A DNA stretch of 64,000 nt, from NCBI RefSeq assembly GCF_018403185.1, contig NZ_BOSE01000005.1, forward strand, positions 340,445 to 404,444, read 5' to 3'. The stretch comes from Paenibacillus montaniterrae. Its GTDB lineage: Bacteria > Bacillota > Bacilli > Paenibacillales > Paenibacillaceae. The notes below the pieces were generated by a model. It searched no databases and was not told where the DNA came from. It was given only the letters and a program-made list of their open reading frames with translations. Positions 1 to 7,322 of the stretch are shown in pieces (the first letter of the stretch is position 1; each line of letters opens with the position of its first letter). A program made the translations under genes and the position numbers.

Positions 1-537
1 AGATGGAGGATACGGTACATTCGCTTCATCAAACATATCCTTGTTGTAGTACAGCAGCAAAATTTCATTAGCAGCCGCATATGCTACCGTTTTGCCTTCA
101 TATTTGTAGGCAAGGCTATCCAACGGCTTGCTCTCGCTCCCCTCATACATCGCGCTTACATCATTCAGCATGCCTTCAGCAGACCATTGAATGACACCGC
201 CTTCCTGCAGCATCCCTGTATCGGGCAGCTGACCACCGGTTGCGAGCGCATTCAACTTTGTCATATAATTTTCCCAAGGAATCGCCATCACTTCGACCTC
301 GATTCTATCCTGAGATGCATTAAATTTGTCTGCTACCGCCTGAGTCGCACTCCCTTCCGACGCACTTCCCCACATCGAGTAAACGATCTTGACCTTTTCT
401 TCCTTTGAGCTTGCAGGTGTATTTGCAGCATTCGACCCTGGTGTTGCCGTGTTCCCTCCATTGTTTGCACATCCTACTGCACTCATTGTCAATGCCGTCA
501 GGATTAGACCTACTCCAAGCTTCTTAACTGTTTTCAT
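1..537 (-). CDS. sugar ABC transporter substrate-binding lipoprotein (3' end outside window)
   Basis: The visible 179 codons are the N-terminus of a family 1 extracellular solute-binding protein, which would capture a sugar or oligosaccharide outside the membrane and pass it to an ABC permease pair. A signal peptide (KK, hydrophobic core) ends in a lipobox AVGC with Cys23, followed by an Asn/Ala/Gly/Ser linker; the mature part starts VKIVYSMWG and contains the typical FN-x-x-YNKDMF-like binding-protein pattern. The start at 537 has GAAGGGAG upstream; an in-frame ATG at 546 is too close to that site. The gene runs off the left edge, so its permeases must lie outside. Upstream are a cre-like site (600-613) and a TAAACGTTTA operator (576-585), which suggests carbon-source control. 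The family is certain; the ligand is unknown. Confidence 0.9.
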   Translation of the reverse strand, partial: MKTVKKLGVGLILTALTMSAVGCANNGGNTATPGSNAANTPASSKEEKVKIVYSMWGSASEGSATQAVADKFNASQDRIEVEVMAIPWENYMTKLNALATGGQLPDTGMLQEGGVIQWSAEGMLNDVSAMYEGSESKPLDSLAYKYEGKTVAYAAANEILLLYYNKDMFDEANVPYPPS

Positions 538-575
538 TGCCCCCATACTCCCTTCAAAATTTGCTTTAATAAAGT

Positions 576-585
576 TAAACGTTTA
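576..585. promoter_or_regulatory. LacI-type operator core TAAACGTTTA, site 1
   Basis: A 10-bp perfect palindrome about 40 bases upstream of the sugar-binding protein start. The same core recurs at 788-795, 3495-3504, 4551-4560 and 4675-4684. No LacI-family gene is in the window, so the regulator would be encoded elsewhere. Confidence 0.6.
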
Positions 586-599
586 GAATAATATCTTTA

Positions 600-613
600 A
601 GAAAACGCTTACT
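600..613. promoter_or_regulatory. candidate cre (CcpA) site
   Basis: AGAAAACGCTTACT matches 12 of 14 positions of the Gram-positive catabolite-responsive element, including the central AAACGCTTAC. It lies 63 bases upstream of the binding-protein start, a usual place for catabolite repression. Confidence 0.5.
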
Positions 614-855
614 TAATTGTAGCATTCCTCGTTTATGTTGAAAAACAAAAATTCCAACCTATATTTATGATATTTCAACCTATTTGTTTCTGTTTGAAAA
701 TTACGGGTAATTGTGCTATTTTAATACAAAAGTCTCTGATTCGCCCTACAATTATATTATTTTGCAAACATAGATTTCATTCTAGCAAAACGTTTAGATT
801 TAATTTCTTCTTATGTTATTTCACCTTATTTTAGCGCGAAGTGAGGAAAATCATT

Positions 856-1755
856 ATGTCAGAGTTCATCTTGCACTTTGTAACTCCACCTATACCTTAT
901 TTTATTGACAGCGGAAAGCATACTTTTTTACCGGGAGAACGTCATGTTAGCCGTTATTCTATTAATGTGTTCGATATTATTATCGTTACCAAAGGAAAGC
1001 TGTTTCTAGGTGAAAATGATAATGAGTGGGTCATAGGCAAAGATGAAGCGATTATTTTAAGACCTGATGCCTATCACTATAGCACTGCCCCATGTGAAGA
1101 AGAGACCGAAATTACATGGATTCATTTTCAAACATTTGGAGCCTGGGACGAAATGCGCAGCATCAATGAGTGCTATGAAAACCAGATTACTTTATTTGAA
1201 AAACATAAGCAGCAAGCTTACCTCAACCATTGCGAAGTGAGTTCGATCTTTATACCAAAGAAATTAAAGCTGTCAAGCAAATCAATGAACGATCTCACTG
1301 AATTTTACTCCCTGGATACGGCTCCACGTTCGCTGCGCAATTGGAAAAAGCAAACTGCTTTTCAAACCTTTATGCAAGATATCAACTACGAATCCGTAAT
1401 TTCAATAAATTCAACGGCAATACATCTTGCTGAAAAAATTGAATTGTTTATTCGCCAAAACTATACTTCAAAGATCACGAACTCCTTACTTAAGGCTGAA
1501 TTCAATTATCATCCCAACTACTTAGCCAAATGCATGTTAAAAGTTTACGGCGTAACACCCATTGATTACGTGCTGCAATATCGGATAGAGCAAGCAAAAA
1601 AACTGCTCATTCAAACTGACTGGTCAATTGCTCGAATCGCTGATGAATTAGGCTTTAGCAATCCTGCCTATTTCTCCTCCGTCTTCACTAATAAGCAAGG
1701 AATTTCTCCCGCAAATTTTCGCAAAAAGGAGTTTCGCAAGCCTGAACTTAGCTAG
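856..1755 (+). CDS. AraC-family transcriptional regulator
   Basis: The 299-aa protein has an N-terminal cupin-like sensing half (about residues 1-150) and a C-terminal double helix-turn-helix of the AraC/XylS type (about 200-295), with the usual second-helix pattern IARIADELGFSNPAYFSSVF. I place the start at ATG 856, with GAGG nine bases upstream, rather than the in-frame GTG at 841. It is transcribed away from the sugar-binding protein gene and most likely controls that transporter or the 811-aa gene downstream in response to a sugar. Family assignment is firm; the inducer is unknown. Confidence 0.9.
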   Translation: MSEFILHFVTPPIPYFIDSGKHTFLPGERHVSRYSINVFDIIIVTKGKLFLGENDNEWVIGKDEAIILRPDAYHYSTAPCEEETEITWIHFQTFGAWDEMRSINECYENQITLFEKHKQQAYLNHCEVSSIFIPKKLKLSSKSMNDLTEFYSLDTAPRSLRNWKKQTAFQTFMQDINYESVISINSTAIHLAEKIELFIRQNYTSKITNSLLKAEFNYHPNYLAKCMLKVYGVTPIDYVLQYRIEQAKKLLIQTDWSIARIADELGFSNPAYFSSVFTNKQGISPANFRKKEFRKPELS

Positions 1756-2073
1756 TAGAAAACGAGGAGCGCTAGCTGCGGCAAAAAACTACGTGAGCAC
1801 CGCAGGCTCCCGATGAATGCTATATTCGACGTCGACTAAGCTCCGAAGCAACCGCATCGTCATCAAAGTCGTGCTTTTTGAACCTCCACTTCAATAAGAG
1901 TTCAAAAAGCTCGGCTTTCAGGACCAAGAAGATGGCACGATACTAGAAAGCGAGGAGCGCAGCGTAGGCACAAGCTACGTGAGCACCGGAGCTTTCGGTA
2001 GCGTGACATATTCGCCGTCGACTAAGCTGCAACGAAGTTACATCGTCATCAAAGCTGAGCTTTTTGAACCTCC
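1756..2073. repeat. pair of degenerate ~130-bp direct repeats with an inverted partial copy between
   Basis: Copy A spans about 1756-1887 and copy B about 1944-2073. Both begin TAGAAA-CGAGGAGCGC, share CTACGTGAGCACCG, a block around GTCGACTAAGCT and CATCGTCATCAAAG, and end CTTTTTGAACCTCC. Between them, 1897-1930 is a partial copy in the opposite orientation, making an 11-bp hairpin (GCTTTTTGAAC 1873-1883 with GTTCAAAAAGC 1900-1910) between two converging genes. Copy B runs into the 811-aa gene and encodes its last residues and stop. There is no transposase; it resembles a dispersed non-coding element. Confidence 0.8.
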
Positions 2074-4484
2074 TCTCTTTCGAACTTATCACCAGTGAAC
2101 AGTACCCGCTTCACTCCCTCCCCAGCCTGGGCTGTGAATATGAGACCTTTTTCCAGCATTACATATCTGCTTGGATATGCAGCATAGCTAGTAATTTCAT
2201 ATCCTTTTTCGGTGGGCTCAATATAGCCGTTTACACATCTTAGCTCCCCCTCCCCATCTGTATAAAGATACGTCGTTGAACCAAAACCAAGCATGTAAGC
2301 TACAAGCTCTTCTCCCATATCCCAATCATCACTTTCAATATTTGCGAAAAGGCTGCTGAATAATGGGTCGCTTGATTTCTTGAATATCGATTGGCCAAAG
2401 CGGTTTCGGGAAAGCTCAGGCATGTTTAAATTGGGAGCTGCAATGCTATACGTAGAGGCGGCCTCACCCGGCTTTAGCTTGCGCATTGTCGACTGGACAT
2501 TCCAGTCATAACAATTAAACACAGCCATCGTTGCCCGGTACCCCGCTTCCAATAAGCGTGTATCTCCAAGCTTTTCATAAGCAGCTCTGGCAGCGCCTGC
2601 GACCAATCCTCCCCATAACGAGTGCGTCATATAAGATAGTGCTTCCCACCAACGATCCGGTGCGTTAGCTCTATAATCGTTACTAAAGCCGATATTGGCA
2701 ATAATTAGCGGCGCATACAATCTCGCTTCATCTGTTAACTCGGCTAGACATAACGCTTCACAAGTAGGGCCAAACCCGGCATTATCATAGAAATGCTCTG
2801 TTACAGCGCCTTTATACCCTTGCGAGCCTTGTTTTAGCCCCGTTACAAATGCTAGCCATAGCTTGTTAAGCTTGGCATACCAATCCGTTAATTCTTTTTT
2901 CTTCAAATCCTCTAGCAAGTCAGCAATATAAAGAATAAATACACCTACAAGTTGCGATTCTTCTTGTTCACGCTTATTTCGATGACATTCTGGATCCAGC
3001 CGCATGCACATAATTTGAGCGGCCCAGCATAAATAGGTTTCCGGATCTCCATAAGTCAAAAGAGATTTATCGAACTTAGACAACAAATAATATACATGAC
3101 CAATATAATCAAAATCATAAATACGGTAAAAAGAGCCATACAGCGATTTGGGAAGCGTAAAGTCCCCATTTTCAAACCAATGCTGCTTCAGGTCAAGAAA
3201 TGCAGACATTTCAACCTTTTTGACTTGTGCTGGCACAGGCGGAGATAAAAGATTTTTCATTAAAATAAATGATAATTTGCCAAGCGACTCTCCTTGATTC
3301 GATAATGGCAAAAAAGCGTATGGCCGGGTTTCCTCAGCAGATTGAAAGCTATGGTCACATAGCCAAGCTGCCCTCTCCTCTAATATGGCATGAATGGGCT
3401 CCAGCACATTTCCAACAAGTACATCGCATTTTCCGTTAGTGAGTTTAGCGACGAGCTTAATCTCGCCAGCTGACTTCAGCGTCAGCACTGCACGTAAACG
3501 TTTAGAATTGACATTTGAATTTAACTGGAATGTATTTGAAATGTCGAACTCCTTAATCGTGCCATTGTCAGCCGTCACGCTTAACATCTTTACCGAATCC
3601 AGCTCAGCATGTTCTGGCAAATCCACTTCAGCAACAAATTTACCTTCCGTAGTTGTAACCGGCGAATATGTCCAATGTGGATGTCCATACTTTTTTGCAT
3701 TTTTATAAAATTGTTCTTGCTCTCCAAACGGTGTGAAGACAAACGACCATTCTCTTTCTTCTAAGGGGTTAAGTGTAATAGAGGAGTAGCCACCGCCATA
3801 GATCCAATCACTATCAGCCGACTGTTCCATAGAACGACCATCCTCAATAAATGATAATCGGTGGTAAAGCAATCCATCTAATGATGGCGAGACCTGTTCC
3901 AAAAATCGGTTTGTATAGCAGCAATACGTGCCGAAAGCTGCAACACGATCGCCAGTACTGTAAATGGCAAGATGAGGAGCCTCATTGCTTCTGCGCATCG
4001 CAGCAAATTTGGCAAAATCACCTCCCAAATGCGGGAACACCGCACAAGAATGCTTCATGTTCTTTAACACATCAGGATCGCGGAACATAATATACGCCAG
4101 CGAGAGCCAGCTATGAAATCCGCTTACCTTTACACAATTTTGCGCTGGATTCGAGCAACGAATAATCCACTTCCATTCACCATTTTGATGCAGCAGATAT
4201 TCATACTGAACTTTAAAGGCATCATGTAAAAAAGTAACAATCGCCGACTGATCACTTACGACTTCAATATGCGGCTGCAGGTTAACACTTTCAATGAGGA
4301 CATCATCCACGGTAGCACTCCACTGTCCAAAACGCTTATGCTGATTAGCATAACCAGCCTCCGCCACATATTGCGAATCAATTACCCAGTTCATTTTTTC
4401 CGGATCATCTGTCAATAATAACGACTCCACAGTTCCTTGCGGGGACAGATAAACTTCAAAAGTATCGTTGCGAAGCAGTTTCAA
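2049..4484 (-). CDS. unrecognised 811-aa protein, probable cytoplasmic carbohydrate-active enzyme
   Basis: There is no signal peptide or membrane segment. The N-terminal third (residues 1-330) is beta-rich and Trp/Tyr-rich, like the beta-sandwich domain of many glycan enzymes. The C-terminal half (about 420-740) is helical with repeated aromatic-acidic stretches such as DRWWEALSYMTHS and NAGFGPTCEALCLAE, which suggests an alpha/alpha-barrel of the kind seen in glycoside hydrolases and lyases. It may belong to a DUF5695-like group, but I cannot confirm this. AGGAG lies ten bases before the start. Two palindromic operators and a cre-like site lie upstream, and a third operator copy sits inside the gene at 3495. 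The last residues (EVQKAQL) come from a repeat element. Catalytic residues are not identified. Confidence 0.6.
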   Translation of the reverse strand: MKLLRNDTFEVYLSPQGTVESLLLTDDPEKMNWVIDSQYVAEAGYANQHKRFGQWSATVDDVLIESVNLQPHIEVVSDQSAIVTFLHDAFKVQYEYLLHQNGEWKWIIRCSNPAQNCVKVSGFHSWLSLAYIMFRDPDVLKNMKHSCAVFPHLGGDFAKFAAMRRSNEAPHLAIYSTGDRVAAFGTYCCYTNRFLEQVSPSLDGLLYHRLSFIEDGRSMEQSADSDWIYGGGYSSITLNPLEEREWSFVFTPFGEQEQFYKNAKKYGHPHWTYSPVTTTEGKFVAEVDLPEHAELDSVKMLSVTADNGTIKEFDISNTFQLNSNVNSKRLRAVLTLKSAGEIKLVAKLTNGKCDVLVGNVLEPIHAILEERAAWLCDHSFQSAEETRPYAFLPLSNQGESLGKLSFILMKNLLSPPVPAQVKKVEMSAFLDLKQHWFENGDFTLPKSLYGSFYRIYDFDYIGHVYYLLSKFDKSLLTYGDPETYLCWAAQIMCMRLDPECHRNKREQEESQLVGVFILYIADLLEDLKKKELTDWYAKLNKLWLAFVTGLKQGSQGYKGAVTEHFYDNAGFGPTCEALCLAELTDEARLYAPLIIANIGFSNDYRANAPDRWWEALSYMTHSLWGGLVAGAARAAYEKLGDTRLLEAGYRATMAVFNCYDWNVQSTMRKLKPGEAASTYSIAAPNLNMPELSRNRFGQSIFKKSSDPLFSSLFANIESDDWDMGEELVAYMLGFGSTTYLYTDGEGELRCVNGYIEPTEKGYEITSYAAYPSRYVMLEKGLIFTAQAGEGVKRVLFTGDKFEREEVQKAQL
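3495..3504. promoter_or_regulatory. LacI-type operator core inside a coding region
   Basis: A perfect TAAACGTTTA palindrome lies within the 811-aa gene, about 1 kb downstream of the two promoter-proximal copies. It could be an auxiliary operator for DNA looping, or a chance match. Confidence 0.35.
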
Positions 4485-4547
4485 GTTCTCACTCCTATGA
4501 TCATAATTGTTTCTAACGGATAGTAGCCAAAGCTAAGCACCTCACAA

Positions 4548-4563
4548 ATTTAAACGTTTAAAT
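4548..4563. promoter_or_regulatory. 16-bp perfect palindrome, LacI-type operator
   Basis: ATTTAAACGTTTAAAT is the most symmetric of the five AAACGTTT sites and lies 64 bases upstream of the 811-aa start. Confidence 0.65.
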
Positions 4564-4674
4564 AAAAGCTTACAAAACAGCGTTTTCTTAATGATATCAA
4601 GCAATCCTTTTGCACTCACGGGTCAAGCATCCATACAATAATTATTCTGATTCACTATAAGCAAAAACAAAATC

Positions 4675-4684
4675 TAAACGTTTA
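4675..4684. promoter_or_regulatory. LacI-type operator core
   Basis: TAAACGTTTA, 124 bases from the 4551 copy and about 190 bases upstream of the 811-aa gene. Confidence 0.55.
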
Positions 4685-4809
4685 AGTTAAGTCTTACTAT
4701 TTTTATATCATATGATTACAGTTATTTGCAAGCGCTTTTTCTGCGCAGCGCCCTAGAACAACGCCTATTGGCTCCATGTCGATGATCCAATTTCAAAATC
4801 AAGCCGCAT

Positions 4810-4859
4810 AAAAAAAGCAGCCTCAGTTTTTTAGCAGGACTACTAGGACTGAAGGCCGC
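4810..4859 (-). terminator. intrinsic terminator after the YfzA-like gene
   Basis: On the minus strand GCGGCCTTCAGT pairs with ACTGAGGCTGC and is followed by seven T. It is 27 bases past the stop of the 100-aa membrane protein gene. Confidence 0.75.
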
Positions 4860-4885
4860 ATTTCGTTCTTTGGAAGGTATGTAGC

Positions 4886-5188
4886 TTATTTTTTCTTTAT
4901 AATGGAATAAATCTCACATATGGCCAGTATCAAAATCACTGCCAGATGAACGGTCAAGAACATATTGAAGAATGAAAAGGAATAAGGAGCAATCCATTCT
5001 GTGAATAGCCTCGATTCCAGAATCCCTCTCCCTATCCGGGCAAACAGGTTGCCGCTATCATTAATATTGGGCTTCAGGGAACTGCCATCCACAAGCATAA
5101 AGATCAATTGAACAATTACAAATGTACCAATTATGATTAGCCATCGTTTGACTCGATTCAAGTAAGTCGATTTTTCTGTACGTGGCAT
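4886..5188 (-). CDS. small membrane protein, YfzA-like
   Basis: A 100-aa protein with a basic N-terminus, one transmembrane helix at about 14-34, a polar loop (DGSSLKPNINDSGN) and a second helix at about 70-93 ending in KKK. Length, two-helix layout and the LVDG...FTEWIAPY pattern fit the YfzA-like family of Bacillales, whose function is not known. The start has TAGGAGGAGAGG upstream. It is a single-gene unit with its own terminator and with a 9-bp inverted repeat (5210-5232) in the promoter region. Confidence 0.6.
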   Translation of the reverse strand: MPRTEKSTYLNRVKRWLIIIGTFVIVQLIFMLVDGSSLKPNINDSGNLFARIGRGILESRLFTEWIAPYSFSFFNMFLTVHLAVILILAICEIYSIIKKK

Positions 5189-5209
5189 TGAACACCTCTC
5201 CTCCTAACA

Positions 5210-5232
5210 TGTATATAGTGTATATATACATC
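5210..5232. promoter_or_regulatory. candidate operator, 9-bp inverted repeat
   Basis: ATGTATATA (5210-5218) and TATATACAT (5224-5232) are exact reverse complements five bases apart, 22 bases upstream of the YfzA-like start. The form resembles operators of PadR- or GntR/YtrA-type regulators; no such gene is adjacent. Confidence 0.5.
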
Positions 5233-5376
5233 ATATACACTTAATTTAATCAGTGTCAAGCAACTAGAAGGAGAAATGAGCAACAGTCGGCTTATTTATT
5301 GTTACATTGATCGATATTGAAAATTTTTGAATACCACATGAGAGAAGAAAACATCTTTAAGCTTCCTTATATAGGG

Positions 5377-5382
5377 TATAAT
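5377..5382 (+). promoter_or_regulatory. -10 box TATAAT of the small membrane protein gene
   Basis: A consensus TATAAT 33 bases upstream of ATG 5415. The -35 region is weak (TTTAA-like near 5356). Confidence 0.45.
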
Positions 5383-5414
5383 GGTAGCAAGAACTTTAAG
5401 GGGGAGTCTTGGGC

Positions 5415-5600
5415 ATGAATAATAGAACCATGTTAAGAAAACGGATCATAGCGATAGGTGCTTTCTTTGTGGCTATTGGCATAGGCTTTTTATTCGTGGA
5501 GACGTTTAGTACAATGATTGGCATCATACTGCTCGCTATTGGTATCGCTCTATATATCGCTTCAAACTTCTTTAGAACGAAAATGACCGAAAAGAATTAA
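5415..5600 (+). CDS. small two-helix membrane protein of unknown function
   Basis: A 61-aa protein: basic N-terminus (NNRTMLRKR), two short glycine- and isoleucine-rich transmembrane helices (about 10-28 and 34-50) and a charged tail. AAGGGGGAG lies eight bases before the ATG; the in-frame TTG at 5409 sits too close to that site. It stands alone between a promoter-like TATAAT and the nested hairpin at 5606-5719. I do not recognise a family. Confidence 0.65.
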   Translation: MNNRTMLRKRIIAIGAFFVAIGIGFLFVETFSTMIGIILLAIGIALYIASNFFRTKMTEKN

Positions 5601-5605
5601 CGAAG

Positions 5606-5719
5606 CTGGATAACGTTATTTGTGATCAATGAAGCCTTTCTCATTCTAAGGAATATACAGGTTATGCATATTCGTTAGAATGTCCATCACCTGCAAACTG
5701 ATCATTTAACGTTATCCAG
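5606..5719. repeat. nested inverted repeat (cruciform-like) between convergent genes
   Basis: Outer arms CTGGATAACGTTA (5606-5618) and TAACGTTATCCAG (5707-5719) are exact complements, continued inward by TGATCA on each side. Inside, 5642-5656 pairs with 5668-5682 (15 bp, one mismatch) around an 11-base loop. It fills the gap between the 61-aa gene and rsgA. It may act as a bidirectional terminator or be a small mobile palindromic element; there is no U-tract, which weakens the terminator reading. Confidence 0.75.
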
Positions 5720-5737
5720 ATTCTTTAAACCTTCACT

Positions 5738-6808
5738 TTAACTGCGCTTTTCGCCTTTTTTCCTCTGTCTTTCCGATACCTTCAATGCAACATGTTGAGC
5801 ATCCTTGTTGCGCAAATAGGCTGCGCGATCCTCCACAAATGCCGCTTCCTTCTTTAAGGCAAGATAGCTGTCCCAACGTTCTACCGGCAGCTGTCCGCTT
5901 TCAATCGCTCCCTTGATGGCACAGCCCGGTTCGCTTTGATGCTTGCAGTCAGAGAACCTGCATTTGCCGAAAAAGTGCTCCACATCAGAAAAGCCCTCCG
6001 AAATCCCTTCGTCAACCTCCCACATCCCCAGCTCCCGCATGCCTGGCGTATCGATAATGATTACGCCGCTGTCCAGCAGAATCAATTGGCGATGGGTGGT
6101 CGTATGCCTGCCCTTGCTGTCTTCCTCACGGATATCGCTGACTAACATGACTTCCTTTCCTGCAAGCGTATTGGCAAGGCTGGATTTACCTACGCCGGAA
6201 GAACCAAGAAAAACGATCGTTTTACCTTTCTTCAGATAGTTGGCAAGTGCTTCCATACCGTACCCCGTTTTCACGCTGATCGGATGAACGGTAGCACCAA
6301 CTGCGATTTTTTCAACCTGAGCCACATATTCCGCGACATCTGCGATCAAATCTGCTTTTGTCAATATGACAACTGGAATAGCTCCTGACTGCCAGGCCTG
6401 GGCCAGATAGCGTTCGATCCGTCGCCGATTAAAGTCATGGTTCAACGATTGCATAATGAATACATAGTCAAAATTTGCTGCTACCGTCTGCTCTTTTATC
6501 GTCTTAACAAAGCCCGCCGCATGGCCTGAAAAGTCATTTCGAGAAAACTTGGATTTTCGTGGAAGTGTTTTAGTAATCAAGCTTTCGCCGTTGGGATTGT
6601 ATTGAATCTCTACGAAATCTCCTGTAGTCGGAAATTCCTCAGTACAGTTGATGTAGTATACGCCCGGCTTCAACCTTGCAAGGCATTCCCCCTGCTCTGT
6701 GATGAGGCTGAATCGCTGCTTATGAACAGCGGTTACTCTGGCGTAGGTTCCTCCTGTATTTAATGAATCATGTTGCGGCACAAAGCCGTAGTCGTTAAGT
6801 GTTAACAT
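5738..6808 (-). CDS. rsgA: ribosome small-subunit GTPase RsgA
   Basis: RsgA is a circularly permuted GTPase that helps late maturation of the 30S subunit. The 356-aa protein has an N-terminal OB fold (about 20-85), G4 motif TKAD (150-153) before G1 GSSGVGKSS (202-210), a G2-like KGRHTTTHR, G3 DTPGMRE, and a C-terminal zinc-knuckle with the Cys/His pattern C-x4-CKH-x5-C. The permuted G4-G1-G3 order is diagnostic. A lysine/arginine-rich C-terminal tail follows. GGGAGG precedes the start. It is monocistronic. Its length is closer to the YjeQ branch than to the shorter YloQ found in fmt/rpe operons, so this may be a second rsgA paralogue in the genome. Confidence 0.95.
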   Translation of the reverse strand: MLTLNDYGFVPQHDSLNTGGTYARVTAVHKQRFSLITEQGECLARLKPGVYYINCTEEFPTTGDFVEIQYNPNGESLITKTLPRKSKFSRNDFSGHAAGFVKTIKEQTVAANFDYVFIMQSLNHDFNRRRIERYLAQAWQSGAIPVVILTKADLIADVAEYVAQVEKIAVGATVHPISVKTGYGMEALANYLKKGKTIVFLGSSGVGKSSLANTLAGKEVMLVSDIREEDSKGRHTTTHRQLILLDSGVIIIDTPGMRELGMWEVDEGISEGFSDVEHFFGKCRFSDCKHQSEPGCAIKGAIESGQLPVERWDSYLALKKEAAFVEDRAAYLRNKDAQHVALKVSERQRKKGEKRS

Positions 6809-6901
6809 ATAAATGCCTCCCTGCTTATGAATTTAAAGAAAAAACGTACCTGGTAATGTCCAACCTTGCTTCTCCTTTCTGATCAGGGCGCAAACAAAAA
6901 T

Positions 6902-6939
6902 ACCGCAGCAAGCAGCCGTTCATGGCTGTCTGCTGCGGT
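6902..6939 (-). terminator. strong GC-rich hairpin with T-run on the minus strand
   Basis: ACCGCAGCA...GCAGCC pairs with GGCTG...TGCTGCGGT, followed on the minus strand by ATTTTTG. It lies upstream of rsgA and would stop transcripts coming from the 7-8 kb region. Confidence 0.7.
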
Positions 6940-6976
6940 CCGGTTTCAACTAAAGGTAATGGGTGGAAATGTGCAC

Positions 6977-7000
6977 AAAAAAACACACCCTAAAGTGTGC
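6977..7000 (-). terminator. intrinsic terminator
   Basis: CACAC-TTTAGG-GTGTG followed by seven T on the minus strand. It lies just after the small broken ORF at 7040-7140, suggesting that a short transcript was once made here. Confidence 0.65.
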
Positions 7001-7039
7001 TACCGTTGCTTTTGACCAAAGCGATATATTCACGAAAGG

Positions 7040-7140
7040 TTACTTTTTGGCATACTGAAATAAAGGTGGATTATCCCTTTCAATCAGTACTGCGCCCGTA
7101 TTCAGTTTTAAGTGACGAACACCTCATAAGTTGTAGTCAT
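7040..7140 (-). pseudogene. possible remnant of a tiny holin-like toxin gene
   Basis: An AAAGGAGC ribosome binding site lies in front of ATG 7140, but the frame stops after ten codons (MTTTYEVFVT). A one-base shift restores an open frame of about 23 codons reading HLKLNTGAVLIERDN and ending AKK. Putative holin-like toxins of Bacillales are about 30 aa, start M-x-x-YE and have one hydrophobic helix, so the pattern fits loosely. A possible promoter (TGGACT, 17 bases, TACAAT) lies upstream and a terminator follows. The ribosome binding site and terminator are visible; the family is a guess. Confidence 0.3.
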
Positions 7141-7322
7141 TTAAACCAGCTCCTTTCATTTGTGCAAGTAAAAGCTTCACTTGTTTATTGTATCAGGTTT
7201 CAAGTTAGAAGTCCATATTTTGGTAACTTTGGTTGTAACCATAAAGAGAACGCCCACAAGACGTTCCCTTTGCTTGTGCTATCCTTCATTAAACATACTA
7301 AAATGTGAATTGAGGTTCACCA
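7141..7322. other. gap between collagen-like gene and the broken small ORF
   Basis: No gene is seen. A weak hairpin at 7247-7267 (GGGAACG pairing with CGTTCTC, then TCTTTAT on the minus strand) could end the collagen-like transcript. Confidence 0.35.

Larger units (their letters stand above)
538..855. promoter_or_regulatory. divergent regulatory region between sugar-binding protein and AraC regulator
   Basis: This AT-rich gap of about 320 bases has no ORF. It holds a perfect palindrome TAAACGTTTA at 576-585, a second AAACGTTT core at 788-795 and AGAAAACGCTTACT at 600-613, which agrees with the CcpA cre consensus (TGWAANCGNTNWCA) except at its outer bases. CG-centred AAACGTTT cores are typical of LacI-family operators. 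Divergent promoters for both flanking genes must lie here but I could not assign the -35/-10 boxes with confidence. Confidence 0.6.
4485..4808 (-). promoter_or_regulatory. upstream control region of the 811-aa gene
   Basis: A gene-free AT-rich region. It contains the 16-bp palindrome ATTTAAACGTTTAAAT at 4548-4563, a second operator TAAACGTTTA at 4675-4684, and two cre-like sequences, one around GCAAGCGCTTTTT (about 4729) and one around AGCGTTTTCTT (about 4581). The doubled operator 124 bases apart fits looping by a tetrameric LacI-family repressor. No promoter hexamers are assigned. Confidence 0.6.

Noticed and set aside
6997..7308. 103-codon plus-strand frame
   Set aside because: No ribosome binding site, odd composition, and it lies antisense to the small minus-strand ORF and terminator signals.
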